Below, one piece after another: positions 1-6,868 of a stretch of 10,323 nt of DNA. Source of the stretch: Pyropia haitanensis (Eukaryota > Rhodophyta > Bangiophyceae > Bangiales > Bangiaceae); assembly GCA_008729055.1 (NCBI GenBank), contig SDUX01000153.1, positions 1-10,323 on the forward strand, read 5' to 3'. Each line of letters begins with the position of its first letter. The stretch's first letter is position 1. The notes under the pieces were generated by a model. It did no database searches and was not told where the DNA came from. It saw only the letters and a list, made by a program, of their open reading frames with translations. Both the position numbers and the translations under genes were made by a program.

Positions 1-167
1 GACGCTTCGTCAAGGACTTCGCCAAGAGAGCGAGACCATTAACCGAGCTGACCAAGAACGACGTCGGCCCGGATCTGCCTGAACCAACGGCAGAACAACT
101 CGCGGCGTTTGAAGACCTCAAACAAGCCTTGGTGACACCGCCGGTGCTCACCATCCCGCACCCCACC

Positions 168-530
168 CGTCAATTCGTGGTCGACGTCGACGCGTGCGCG
201 GACCAGCTCGGGTGCGCCTTGTTGCAAGAACAAGAAGATGGACAGCTGCAACCGGTGGGCTACTACAGCCGCACGCTGAAGCCGGCCGAGCAGAACTACT
301 GCACGACGGAACGCGAATGCCTTGGACTTGTGTGGGGAGTGCTGACCTTGCGGCACTTCTTGGACGGCAACAAGTTCACGGTGCGGACGGACCATCAGGC
401 ACTAAGGTGGATCTACAATACCACCGACCCAAGCAGCCGGTTGATGCGATGGCGCCTCCGCTTGGCCGAGTTCACCTTCGACGTCTTGTACAAGCCTGGT
501 GCAAGTCATCATGCACCCGACTTCTTGTCA
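168..530 (+). other. RNase H domain of pol
   Basis: This is the ribonuclease H domain that removes the RNA strand of the RNA-DNA hybrid during reverse transcription. All four expected acidic residues can be placed: Asp 189-191 in VDVDAC, Glu 315-317 in TTERECLGLV, Asp 390-392 in VRTDHQAL, and Asp 519-521 in HHAPDFLSR. The run YYSRTL and the WRLRLAEF segment are also typical of Ty3/gypsy RNase H. No lesion is visible inside the domain. Confidence 0.93.
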
Positions 531-824
531 CGGACGCGCACCGGCGCCCTTGACGACTCGGATCTCGACGACGAGATCCCATGCTTGGCTCTGGCCGAGA
601 CGGCCAGAAGCTTGCAGAGGGGGCGGTACACCCACGCGGTACGGCTGACGCCGGTCGCGTTTGAGGACCTAGTAGCGGACCAGGCGACCGACGCCTTGTG
701 CAAGGTCATCCGCAAGAAGATGGCCGCAGGCAAGGCCCCCAACTTCTCGGTGAAGGACGGCGCGCTCTACCGAGAGGGCCTCGACGGGGACCAGCTTGTG
801 GTCCCGCACAAGCATCGGGCGACG

Positions 825-1500
825 TTGCTCCACTTGGCCCACTTCCCGACCACGGAAGGACATCCGGGATCGAACCGGATGTACTACTCCATGCGGCGCC
901 GGTTCTACTGGCCGTCGATGGCCACCGACGCCTACGGAGTGGTCACGCGGTGCGCCGCATGTGCACAGAGCCGGCTTGCGTTGCGACGCCACACGGCGCC
1001 GATGAGGCTGTTCCCGGCGACCGAGCCGTTGACGGAAGTCAACGTCGACATCCTCAGGCCGCTGCCTGTCTCGTTGACGCGCAACAAGTACGTGTTGGCA
1101 TTCACCGACCGCTTCTCCAAGGTCGTCCGTTGCGTCGCCCTGAAGAAGGTGACCGCTGTCACGGTAGCCTCGGCGTTGGTGGAGGTATGGGTGGCCAGCT
1201 ACGGGCCACCCGACGTGCTCCTGTCGGATCAAGGAAGCCAGTTCATGTCGAAGTTCTTCATCGCCGTGTGCCGGACCCTTGGCATTGAGACAAGGGAGTC
1301 GACGCCGTACCACCCGCAGACAAACGGGCAGGTGGAGCGGTACAACCGCACCATCGTCAAGCAGCTCCGGCACTACGTTGCGGATAACCCGCAACGGTGG
1401 GATGAGCTCCTACCCATCCTCACGTACGCGTACAACACGCAGCCGCATCGATAGACGGGCGTGGCACCGTTCGAGCTGGTCATCCCCAGACGGATCCCGA
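825..1500 (+). other. Integrase: HHCC zinc finger plus DDE catalytic core
   Basis: This domain joins the element cDNA to host DNA. The zinc finger has His at 831 and 840 (one of which is used), His 861 in EGHPG, and Cys 951 and 960 in CAAC. The catalytic triad is Asp 1047-1049 (NVDIL), Asp 1227-1229 (LLSDQGSQF) and Glu 1335-1337 (NGQVERYNR). The D2-E spacing is exactly 35 residues, as in retroviral-type integrases. STPYHPQTNGQ is a hallmark motif. Just after the first Asp the family usually has a Gly before PLP; here it is Arg (DILRPLP). The TAG at 1452-1454 would truncate the enzyme after the core and remove the GPF module and chromodomain. Confidence 0.94.
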
Positions 1501-1769
1501 ACCTCACGGTGCACAGCCCGCCACCCGGTGTGTCTATCCAGGCACACGGCACCACCAAGGACGGCTCGCCCTTGTCGGTCAAGCGCTCCTTCATGGCCCG
1601 GCTCCGCAAGACCATACCCAAGGTGGCCGAGGCTCTGCGCAAGACGCAGCAGCGCTACAAGAAGACGTACGACAAGAACCTTGCTACCCGGAACAAGGAT
1701 GTCAAGATCGGCGACTACGTGTACCTGAAGGCACACCAACGCGAGCACAAGTTGTCCAGCCCCACGAAC

Positions 1770-2114
1770 GGGCCGTTCCTTGTCGTCGACCTGGACGACA
1801 AGACGTTCGTTGTCCAGGTGGGGGACGAGGAGAGCAGAGTGTCATGGGACCAAGCGACGCCAGCCCCAAGACCCGATGCAGCCGGCGAAGCCGACGCCAC
1901 CCCTCATGCCCTGCTCAAGGACAAGGTGAACTTGTCCGACCGTCCATCCGTGATGGACGACTACCTCATCGACAAGCTCGTCGGGTATCGATGCGTCGAC
2001 GGGGAGCACCAAGCCAAGGTGCGGTGGTGGGGGTACCAGAGCAACGACGACGTGTGGACGCCGCTCGGCGACCTGCCGAAGCACTTGGTCCTGCGGTACC
2101 TGCGGAACCAGAAC
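1770..2114 (+). other. GPF module and chromodomain of integrase
   Basis: The integrase tail carries a GPF motif (1770-1778) after a GDYVYLK stretch, the standard GPY/F module. A linker leads to a chromodomain at about 1953-2114, recognised by DDYLIDKLVGYR, then KVRWWGY, DVWTPLGDL and a helix ending in LRYLRNQ. Chromodomains of this class bind methylated histone H3 tails and steer insertion to heterochromatin. The three aromatic positions of the HP1-type cage appear to be kept: Tyr of DDYLID, the first Trp of VRWWGY, and its Tyr. That places it with canonical rather than divergent chromovirus chromodomains. Targeting is inferred from the family. Confidence 0.87.
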
Positions 2115-2375
2115 AAGCAAGTGCCGGGGTACGAGTGGTCACCAACTAAGATGACACTCAGGTCGCAGAGCCAAGGCCTCCCACACCCGGACGCCCGCGT
2201 GAACGCGGTCACCCCCAGCGTCAGGTGGGTGCCAACCATCATCGCCTTCCACCAATCGCCCGACGGTCACGTCCAAGCGCGACTCATCTGGACCCACCCG
2301 CGCGGGCAGGTGGGCGAGGTCATCCCCCTGTACTACCTACGCAGTACATTCCCCACGAACTTCCCCCGTAACATA

Positions 2376-2827
2376 CCGGAGCGGGCGGACTGGACGGCTC
2401 CCCGAGCAATCGTGGACCGGTTGGAGAAGCTCCACGGGCCTCACACCATCGACTTGTTCGCCACTCGGGCGAACAAGAGGTTTGAGCGGTTCGGCTCCAA
2501 GGAGTGCGAGCCCGGGGCCGAGTGGCGTGACTCAATGAGTCACGACTGGACGCCCCACAACGCGTGGGCGAACCCCCGACCTCGCTCCTCCCGGAGATTG
2601 CCGAGCGACTGGCAAGTGGCCCTCCATTGGCCCTCACCCTCCTCGCTCCCCGGTGGGAAGCGCAAGAATGGTTCAGTATCTTCATGAACCGATGCTTCGA
2701 GTACGAGGAGTTACCCTTGGAGTGCTTCCCCCGCTCGCCCGCGAGTCCCGACCTATGGGTGGCTGAGCACCCACCGGTCTGGACCACGATAGTATTTCGC
2801 TTTGAGCGAAATCATGCCGGCGAGTAG
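2376..2827 (+). other. Dam-like / DIRS-type methyltransferase-related domain at the pol C-terminus
   Basis: After the chromodomain, pol continues for about 230 codons. A segment from 2376 contains DWTAP, then TIDLFATRANKRFERFGS (Asp 2451-2453), a DSMSHDW motif (2529-2549) and AWANP (2562-2576). After a frame break at the C-run 2573-2577, the other frame reads into LLPEIAERL, LTLLAPRWEAQEWF (2633-2674) and PPVW near the end. The pattern (DLFAT-x-x-N, D-x(4)-DW, NP(P), hydrophobic strand plus P-x-W-x-x-x-x-W) matches the region that follows RNase H in DIRS-like retrotransposons, which is related to phage-type Dam N6-adenine methyltransferases. Whether it binds SAM or methylates DNA is unknown. 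Its place after a chromodomain is unusual to me. Alternatively, it is a degenerate structural domain. Confidence 0.6.
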
Positions 2828-2933
2828 CAGAGTAACAAGACGATTCATGAGTACCTGGGCGTCCCTATAGGGCTAGCCCCTCCCCCTCCTTCCCCACCAA
2901 CTTCACCCGACACGCGGGAGCCTCCTACACCCT
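2828..2933. other. Convergent spacer between pol and the antisense gene, with overlapping palindromes
   Basis: This short gap separates the pol stop (2825-2827) from the antisense stop (2934-2936), so the two genes are transcribed toward each other. It contains two overlapping perfect palindromes, CCCTATAGGG (2863-2872) and GGGCTAGCCC (2870-2879), followed by a pyrimidine-rich run to about 2905. I see no clear polyadenylation signal on either strand. Confidence 0.6.
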
Positions 2934-5861
2934 TCACTCACCCCCCTCACCCCAGATGTCAGCCACGTTGAAGCGGCCCGATGACCCCTCGCCGGGGTCA
3001 TTCATCACCTCATCCAAGGCGGTGCGGAACCGGTCGTACAACAACGACCGCGACGCCGCGTCCAGCGCGGCGTCTGCCAGGGACCGCGACGCCACCTCGA
3101 AGGTGGCGCCATCCAGCCGGTCCACCTCCAAGCGTAGTGCCTGCTGCATCACGCGTACCGTCTCGCACCAGGCACGGTTGATCAGACGCGCCGGGAGGTG
3201 CATGCGCTTCAACTCGCGCAGGTCCTCCGAGCGGAAGAGTCGGCGGAACGCCGACTCGTCCGCCGGCGACGCGACCAACGGCACCTTCCCGGGGCCAGCC
3301 CTGTACCCCTCCGGGGTACACGACCGATACCGGGACCCCGTGGGAGAGAGCGACCGCGAGGCGTGGCGAGACCCGCGCTCGCGCCGACGCCGGGACGCCG
3401 AGCGCGACGACGACGGCGACGAATGCCGCCGTCGGTGAGTCGACCGCGTCTCCGCCGTCGACTCCGACCCGTCCTGCTGTCGGCCGGGACGGCGAGAATG
3501 ACGACGGCGGCGTGAAGATCGCCCCCGCGCACGGCTCGGGGTCGCCGGTGAAGGCGACCGCTCACGTCGACCGCGGCATGCGCTAGCCGTGTCCTCAGAA
3601 CGGCTGTGCCGGCGGCGCGGACGGGATCGGCGGCTCTCGGAAGCGCCCGGGCCCGAGGCGTTGCCGCGGCGACCCCTCTTCCCGCGGACGGGGCTGCCAA
3701 AGTCCCCCGCCCCGGCAGCGTCCCCAGCCGGAGGACGCTCTCCCGGCCCCCCTGCCGTGCCCGATGGGGGAGGCCGGCCCCGACCCGACGTGTGTGGCGC
3801 CCGGCCGCCACCCCGTCCGCCCCGACCGCGTCCGCGGCTACGCGCGGACCCTTCGTGCCGGGAAGACCCCGGGGCGTCTTCGTCCCCGCTGGTGGCCCAA
3901 CGACGTTGTGCCTCCGCCGCCGCCTCTTGCTGCGCCGCGAACGCCGTAGCGCGCTCGCGGGCCGCGCTGGCAGCCTCGGAGGCGTGCTCCGCTGCCGCTG
4001 CCTCGGCCGCCTTCTCGGCGGCCGTCGCCGCAGCAGCCGCCTGAGCCGCCGCAGCATGCGCCGCCGCATCGTCGTCTTGTCGACGACGATCCGCGTCCGC
4101 CGCCGGGACGCCCGCGGCCCCTGACGGTGACGCGGCGGTAGGCCCGCCCGCCCCGGCCCGGACGAGGGGCCCGCCGCCCCCCCGGCCCCGATGGGCTTTC
4201 CAAGCGGATCCTCCCGACGGGAGAAGGAGGCACGGAAGCCGGCCGCCGACCGAAGCGGCCCGCGTTAAGCCGGTCGGCGTCCCGCCGACCTGCGGCGGCG
4301 TCGCGAGAGGGACCCGCGGACGACCCACGCTGGGCGCGTGCGCGGGCCGCTGCCTGCGCTGCGCGGTTGGCAGCGCGAGCGCGCTGCCGCCCCTCTTCCC
4401 GCTCCTCCTGCTCCGCCGCCCTTGCCGCCTCCAACCGCTCCTCCGCCCGCATCGCGCTCTCGCGCAACGCCTCTTGGCGCCGCCCACGGGAGATGCTCAA
4501 GGAGTGCGCGAACCTCGTCGTCGGCGCCCGCGCCGACGTCGGGCCACCCGTTGCCTTCGCACCCGCCGAAGGGGGGGCGTCGCCGCCATCCACGTCGATG
4601 GGCGCCTCCGCGCCCCCTGACGCGTTGAGGTCCGGGCGACGTAGGGGACCGTCGCCCTCCAACTCGTCGGCCTTGGGGAAGCCCGGGAGGGATTCCAGGG
4701 CCGCGAACCCGTACTCCTGGTCCGGCGTGTACTGGACCAGCACCTCCCGGGCGGCGTCCCCCACTCCCCAACGTCCACCCACGCGGTGACGTGCGACCAG
4801 GGGAACGCCAAGGCCCCCGTGACGCACCGACTGAAGGCCAAGGCGGACCCAGGGGGTGACCCCTCTTGGAGATCGTCCAACGGCAACCGGGAGAAGTGCT
4901 CAAGCAGGGTGCGCTTCAAGCGCACCAGCACTCCCCGCTCCCGGAGGGCTTGGAACCAGACGGCGGCGTAGTCGAGCACCATCTCCGTGGACACTATGGT
5001 CCACGCGACGTGGCTTGCGTCCTCAAGGTAGGAGTACACGTACTCCGCCAACAAGGGCATGGCCGGAGGGGAGCTCAAGCCCGCGTCCACGAACAACTCG
5101 GGCAGGGGCACGAGTTCCTCAGCCGCCGCGGGTCGGGTGGCATCTAACCACCCAGCCCACAAGGGGCAGAGGAACCCGCAGGCCGCCGCCACCACTTGGC
5201 GACGGCTGACGATGCTGGACGGACGGCGGCGGCCGGCTAGGTAGCCCCCGCCGCGCACCGACATGTCCATGTCGACCGGGCAGCTCTCCGAGTACGACAC
5301 CGTGGCGTGGTGTCGTAGGAGGGCACTCAACCCGACGAGGGCGGCCCGCGTGGCGGATGTCGGGGTATACATCATGTCCAACCCCTCGTAGAGATCCCCC
5401 TCTACGAAGCGGGCCCGAGGCCACTCCCGCCGCAGGCGGTCGAACGCCAGCGCGGCCGCGTGCACCGGGGAGGAGTGCCGCCGCTCGTAGTGCTTGCACG
5501 CTACGAGGAAGAGGTTGCGCACCCACGGCTGCAGCCCCTCCTCGCGCGTCTCTTGACGGAGCACCTCGTTGGCAAACGCCAACGCCATGAAGGTGACCGC
5601 CTGCACGCCCGGCTGCCCCGTGGACGGAATGCCGTGCACGTCATGTAGGCGGACGCTGTCGTACGTGGCGACGTGACCCGAGGTCGTCACGTCGACGAAC
5701 CGGTCCGGGAGCGCCCACCCGGCCTCGGCCACACGGCGGAGGCACGCGCGATGATGCTCGCGGGCGACGCGCAGCAGCTCCGCGTTGATGAACGCCGGCG
5801 ACATGAACCCCGGTCGGGGCACCCACTCCGACAAGGGGCGGAAGACGATCTCCCCCGCCAT
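2934..5861 (-). pseudogene. Antisense accessory gene, unrecognised protein with coiled-coil and RS-like regions (two frame breaks)
   Basis: I do not recognise this protein. The start is taken as the ATG at 5861 (MAGEIVFRPLSEWVPRPGF) because it has G at -3 and +4 and lies downstream of a TATA-like site. Upstream in-frame codons to 6107 look non-coding. Reading runs to TGA at 2934-2936 through two frame changes, both at C-runs: 4758-4762 and 4177-4183. The first ~370 residues are of balanced composition and helical-looking, with many Trp, Tyr and His, so they are probably a folded domain. Next come an acidic linker, an Arg/Glu/Ala coiled coil (4490-4330), an Ala-rich helix (4080-3890), an Arg/Gly/Pro-rich stretch, and an RS-like region rich in SR/RS dipeptides (3645-3300). 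A helical C-terminus of ~110 residues follows. The gene sits between pol and the LTR and is GC-richer than pol. Antisense genes in this position are known in some plant Ty3/gypsy elements, but I see no homology to them. It could also be a captured or host gene. Confidence 0.66.
3300..3645 (-). other. RS-like, arginine/serine-rich region of the antisense protein
   Basis: On the minus strand, in the frame of the antisense gene's C-terminal third, this stretch is dominated by Arg and Ser with repeated SR/RS pairs (for example RRSRPRRRHSRSE and SRSASRRRRERGSR). Such regions in eukaryotic proteins bind RNA, mediate splicing-factor contacts and act as nuclear signals once phosphorylated. The region is bounded by proline/glycine-rich sequence on one side and an ordered C-terminal segment on the other. 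Low complexity alone does not prove an RNA role. Confidence 0.6.
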
Positions 5862-5966
5862 GCCGCTGCGCCACCGGTGCGGTACCGGCAATCGTCCCGT
5901 CAACACGACGGACGAAGCAACTTGGTCGCCGAGGGACGGCGACAAGCTAACACGGGGGTATGTGGC

Positions 5967-5973
5967 ATATATA
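5967..5973 (-). promoter_or_regulatory. TATA-like element for the antisense gene
   Basis: On the minus strand the sequence reads GCGTATATATGCC, a lone AT-rich island in very GC-rich DNA, about 105 bases upstream of the chosen ATG at 5861. A start site some 30 bases downstream would leave a leader of about 75-80 bases. This is inference from spacing and composition. Confidence 0.35.
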
Positions 5974-6158
5974 CGCCTGGGGGGCGCGCAGGGGCCGTCC
6001 ACGGCTAAGTGGACGGCACGCGCCGCAGCCCCACGGGCGGCCACACCCGCCGAGGGCGTCGTCGCAACCCCTCTCCCCGACCCCTGTAAAAGGGCCGGGC
6101 GGCGCACCGGGCCCGAACGGTCGCGTCACGGGTGGGGCTAGCCCCCCCCTAGGTCGCT
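5974..6158. other. Upstream region of the antisense gene, no gene seen
   Basis: This lies between the antisense TATA-like site and the start of the LTR-like segment. No convincing coding sequence is visible. It holds a perfect 12-base palindrome GGGGCTAGCCCC (6134-6145), whose 10-base core matches the palindrome at 2870-2879, and an eight-C run (6142-6149). No polypurine tract directly abutting the proposed LTR start is obvious; the purine run GGGGGAGGA lies further on, at 6223-6231. Confidence 0.4.
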
Positions 6159-6165
6159 TGTGATT

Positions 6166-6203
6166 GGGTCGAAGGCGTGCGCCGGCGGGCGATCCTTCGA
6201 CCC
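6166..6203. repeat. Inverted repeat, 10-bp perfect stem
   Basis: GGGTCGAAGG (6166-6175) and its exact reverse complement CCTTCGACCC (6194-6203) enclose an 18-base GC-rich loop. It lies at the left edge of the LTR-like region. Confidence 0.7.
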
Positions 6204-6209
6204 GAGGGA

Positions 6210-6246
6210 CAGCTCCCGGGCCGGGGGAGGACGGCCGCGGGAGCTG
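6210..6246. repeat. Inverted repeat, 9-bp perfect stem
   Basis: CAGCTCCCG (6210-6218) pairs exactly with CGGGAGCTG (6238-6246) around a 19-base loop that contains the purine run GGGGGAGGA (6223-6231). Confidence 0.65.
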
Positions 6247-6267
6247 GATCGAGTACTCCCTGTGACG

Positions 6268-6290
6268 ATCGATAGGATCGACCTATCGAT
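6268..6290. repeat. Inverted repeat, 9-bp perfect stem with 5-base loop
   Basis: ATCGATAGG (6268-6276) pairs exactly with CCTATCGAT (6282-6290), with loop ATCGA. It ends immediately before the TGTGG at 6291, which is one candidate for the first base of the LTR. Confidence 0.75.
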
Positions 6291-6369
6291 TGTGGTACGC
6301 CCTTTCGGGGGGTACTCACCAATTTCGCATGCAATTATCGTCTTGGAGGGATTTCGCTTCTATTTCTTA

Positions 6370-6401
6370 GGACAGGTCGACCCTGCCCGGTCGACCTGTC
6401 C
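6370..6401. repeat. Inverted repeat, 13-bp perfect stem with 6-base loop
   Basis: GGACAGGTCGACC (6370-6382) pairs exactly with GGTCGACCTGTCC (6389-6401) around CTGCCC. It is the strongest hairpin in the window and lies within every candidate LTR span. It is not followed by a T-run, so a Pol III-type or bacterial-type terminator reading does not apply. Confidence 0.8.
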
Positions 6402-6424
6402 GATCGAGGGTTGCGGCGGGCGCG

Positions 6425-6447
6425 CGCGTGCCTCTTCTGGGCACGCG
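6425..6447. repeat. Inverted repeat, 8-bp perfect stem
   Basis: CGCGTGCC (6425-6432) pairs exactly with GGCACGCG (6440-6447) with loop TCTTCTG, 24 bases after the 13-bp hairpin. Confidence 0.65.
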
Positions 6448-6602
6448 ACGGCGTTCTCGCCCCGCTTCTCCCTGCTCGTCAGGTCTAAACGTATCCTTCT
6501 TTGTCCCGCTTACTTGCCATAGTCTTGGCACTGCGGTTACGGGTCTGTGCGTCAACCCTCCCCCTGATTACGGTACCCTGTGGACACCCGACTTGCCACA
6601 TT

Positions 6603-6620
6603 TGGTGGAGCAGCAGGGGA
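6603..6620 (+). promoter_or_regulatory. Candidate tRNA primer-binding site
   Basis: TGGTGGAGCAGCAGGGGA starts two bases after the proposed LTR end (CACA at 6597-6600). A PBS begins with TGG, complementary to the tRNA CCA tail. The implied tRNA 3' end would be discriminator A with acceptor strand CTGCTCC, so its 5' end would begin GGAGCAG, a plausible tRNA start. I cannot name the tRNA, and the match does not resemble the common initiator-Met PBS. Confidence 0.42.
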
Positions 6621-6868
6621 TACGCAGAAACTCACGGCCCTCGGCCGTGAGGTGGACGTGTATCTCCTTATCTTTTACGGCTAAGACGGGTAGCGGTGTC
6701 ATCGTGGACTTCGACTTGGGCGGGCCGGAGCGCAGGGCGCAAACGGACCCGGGTCAAGGTGGTGGGTGAGCGGGGCTCATCACGTCAAGGGGTCGCCACG
6801 GGCCGTAGCCCCGTGGACGACAGCGATCGCCGGTCCTCGACAGGGGAGGACCTGATCGGTCGGGCAAC
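6621..6868 (+). other. Untranslated leader of the element, with hairpin
   Basis: This lies between the PBS and the gag ATG at 6869. No convincing coding sequence is seen. A perfect hairpin, CTCACGGCC (6631-6639) and GGCCGTGAG (6643-6651) with loop CTC, sits 11 bases after the PBS, where retroelements often carry packaging or dimerisation structures. That role is inferred from position only. Confidence 0.5.

Larger units (their letters stand above)
3..2827 (+). pseudogene. pol: Ty3/gypsy chromovirus pol, 3' part (RT end, RNase H, integrase, chromodomain, Dam-like tail), broken
   Basis: This is the C-terminal two thirds of a retrotransposon polyprotein that would copy element RNA into DNA and insert it in the nuclear genome. 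The frame is open from base 3, so the gene begins left of the window. The first residues (RFVKDFAKRARPLTEL) match the RT connection that precedes RNase H in Ty3/gypsy pol. RNase H, HHCC zinc finger, DDE integrase core, GPF module and chromodomain follow in the usual order, then an extra Dam-like domain. Two breaks are visible. A TAG at 1452-1454 lies inside the conserved integrase motif ending in TG-x-APFELV, and the same frame stays open after it. A one-base frame change at the C-run 2573-2577 moves the reading to another frame, which ends at 2827. With only two lesions over 2.8 kb, this is a recent copy or one with sequence errors. Domain assignments are firm; functionality is unlikely as sequenced. 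Confidence 0.93.
6159..6600 (+). repeat. Putative LTR (single copy in the window)
   Basis: This non-coding segment sits between the 3' end of one element's genes and the gag of the next, where an LTR must lie. Its proposed right end is ...GCCACA at 6600, two bases before a TGG-starting primer-binding site. The left end is uncertain. Starts with TGTG occur at 6159, 6261 and 6291. The last (TGTGG, pairing with CCACA at the end) gives the best terminal inverted repeat and a length near 310 bases, while 6159 gives about 440. Part of the segment (6300-6370 and 6480-6600) is less GC-rich than its surroundings, as expected for a promoter-bearing LTR. Only one LTR is present, so its ends cannot be checked against a partner here. 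Confidence 0.5.

Noticed and set aside
669..1394. 241-codon open frame on the minus strand opposite integrase
   Set aside because: It lies exactly antisense to strongly conserved integrase motifs, has no recognisable domain, and is the usual shadow frame of GC-rich coding DNA.
2320..2787. 155-codon minus-strand open frame opposite the Dam-like tail
   Set aside because: The plus strand here carries ordered motifs continuing pol, while the minus frame shows none.
2874..2905. Pyrimidine run read as a polypurine tract for plus-strand priming
   Set aside because: It is purine-rich only on the minus strand, the wrong orientation for this element, and no LTR start follows it.
3589..4124. Plus-strand open frames of 150-170 codons, Pro/Arg/Ala-rich
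   Set aside because: They mirror the low-complexity middle of the minus-strand gene. GC-rich Ala/Arg codons leave all frames open, and neither has a credible folded segment.
6160..6522. 120-codon plus-strand open frame in the LTR-like region
   Set aside because: It spans several hairpins, has no motif, and lies where an LTR is expected. Treated as chance.
6159..6660. CRISPR-like or tandem repeat array
   Set aside because: The repeats are inverted and all different in sequence. There is no regular unit or spacer pattern.
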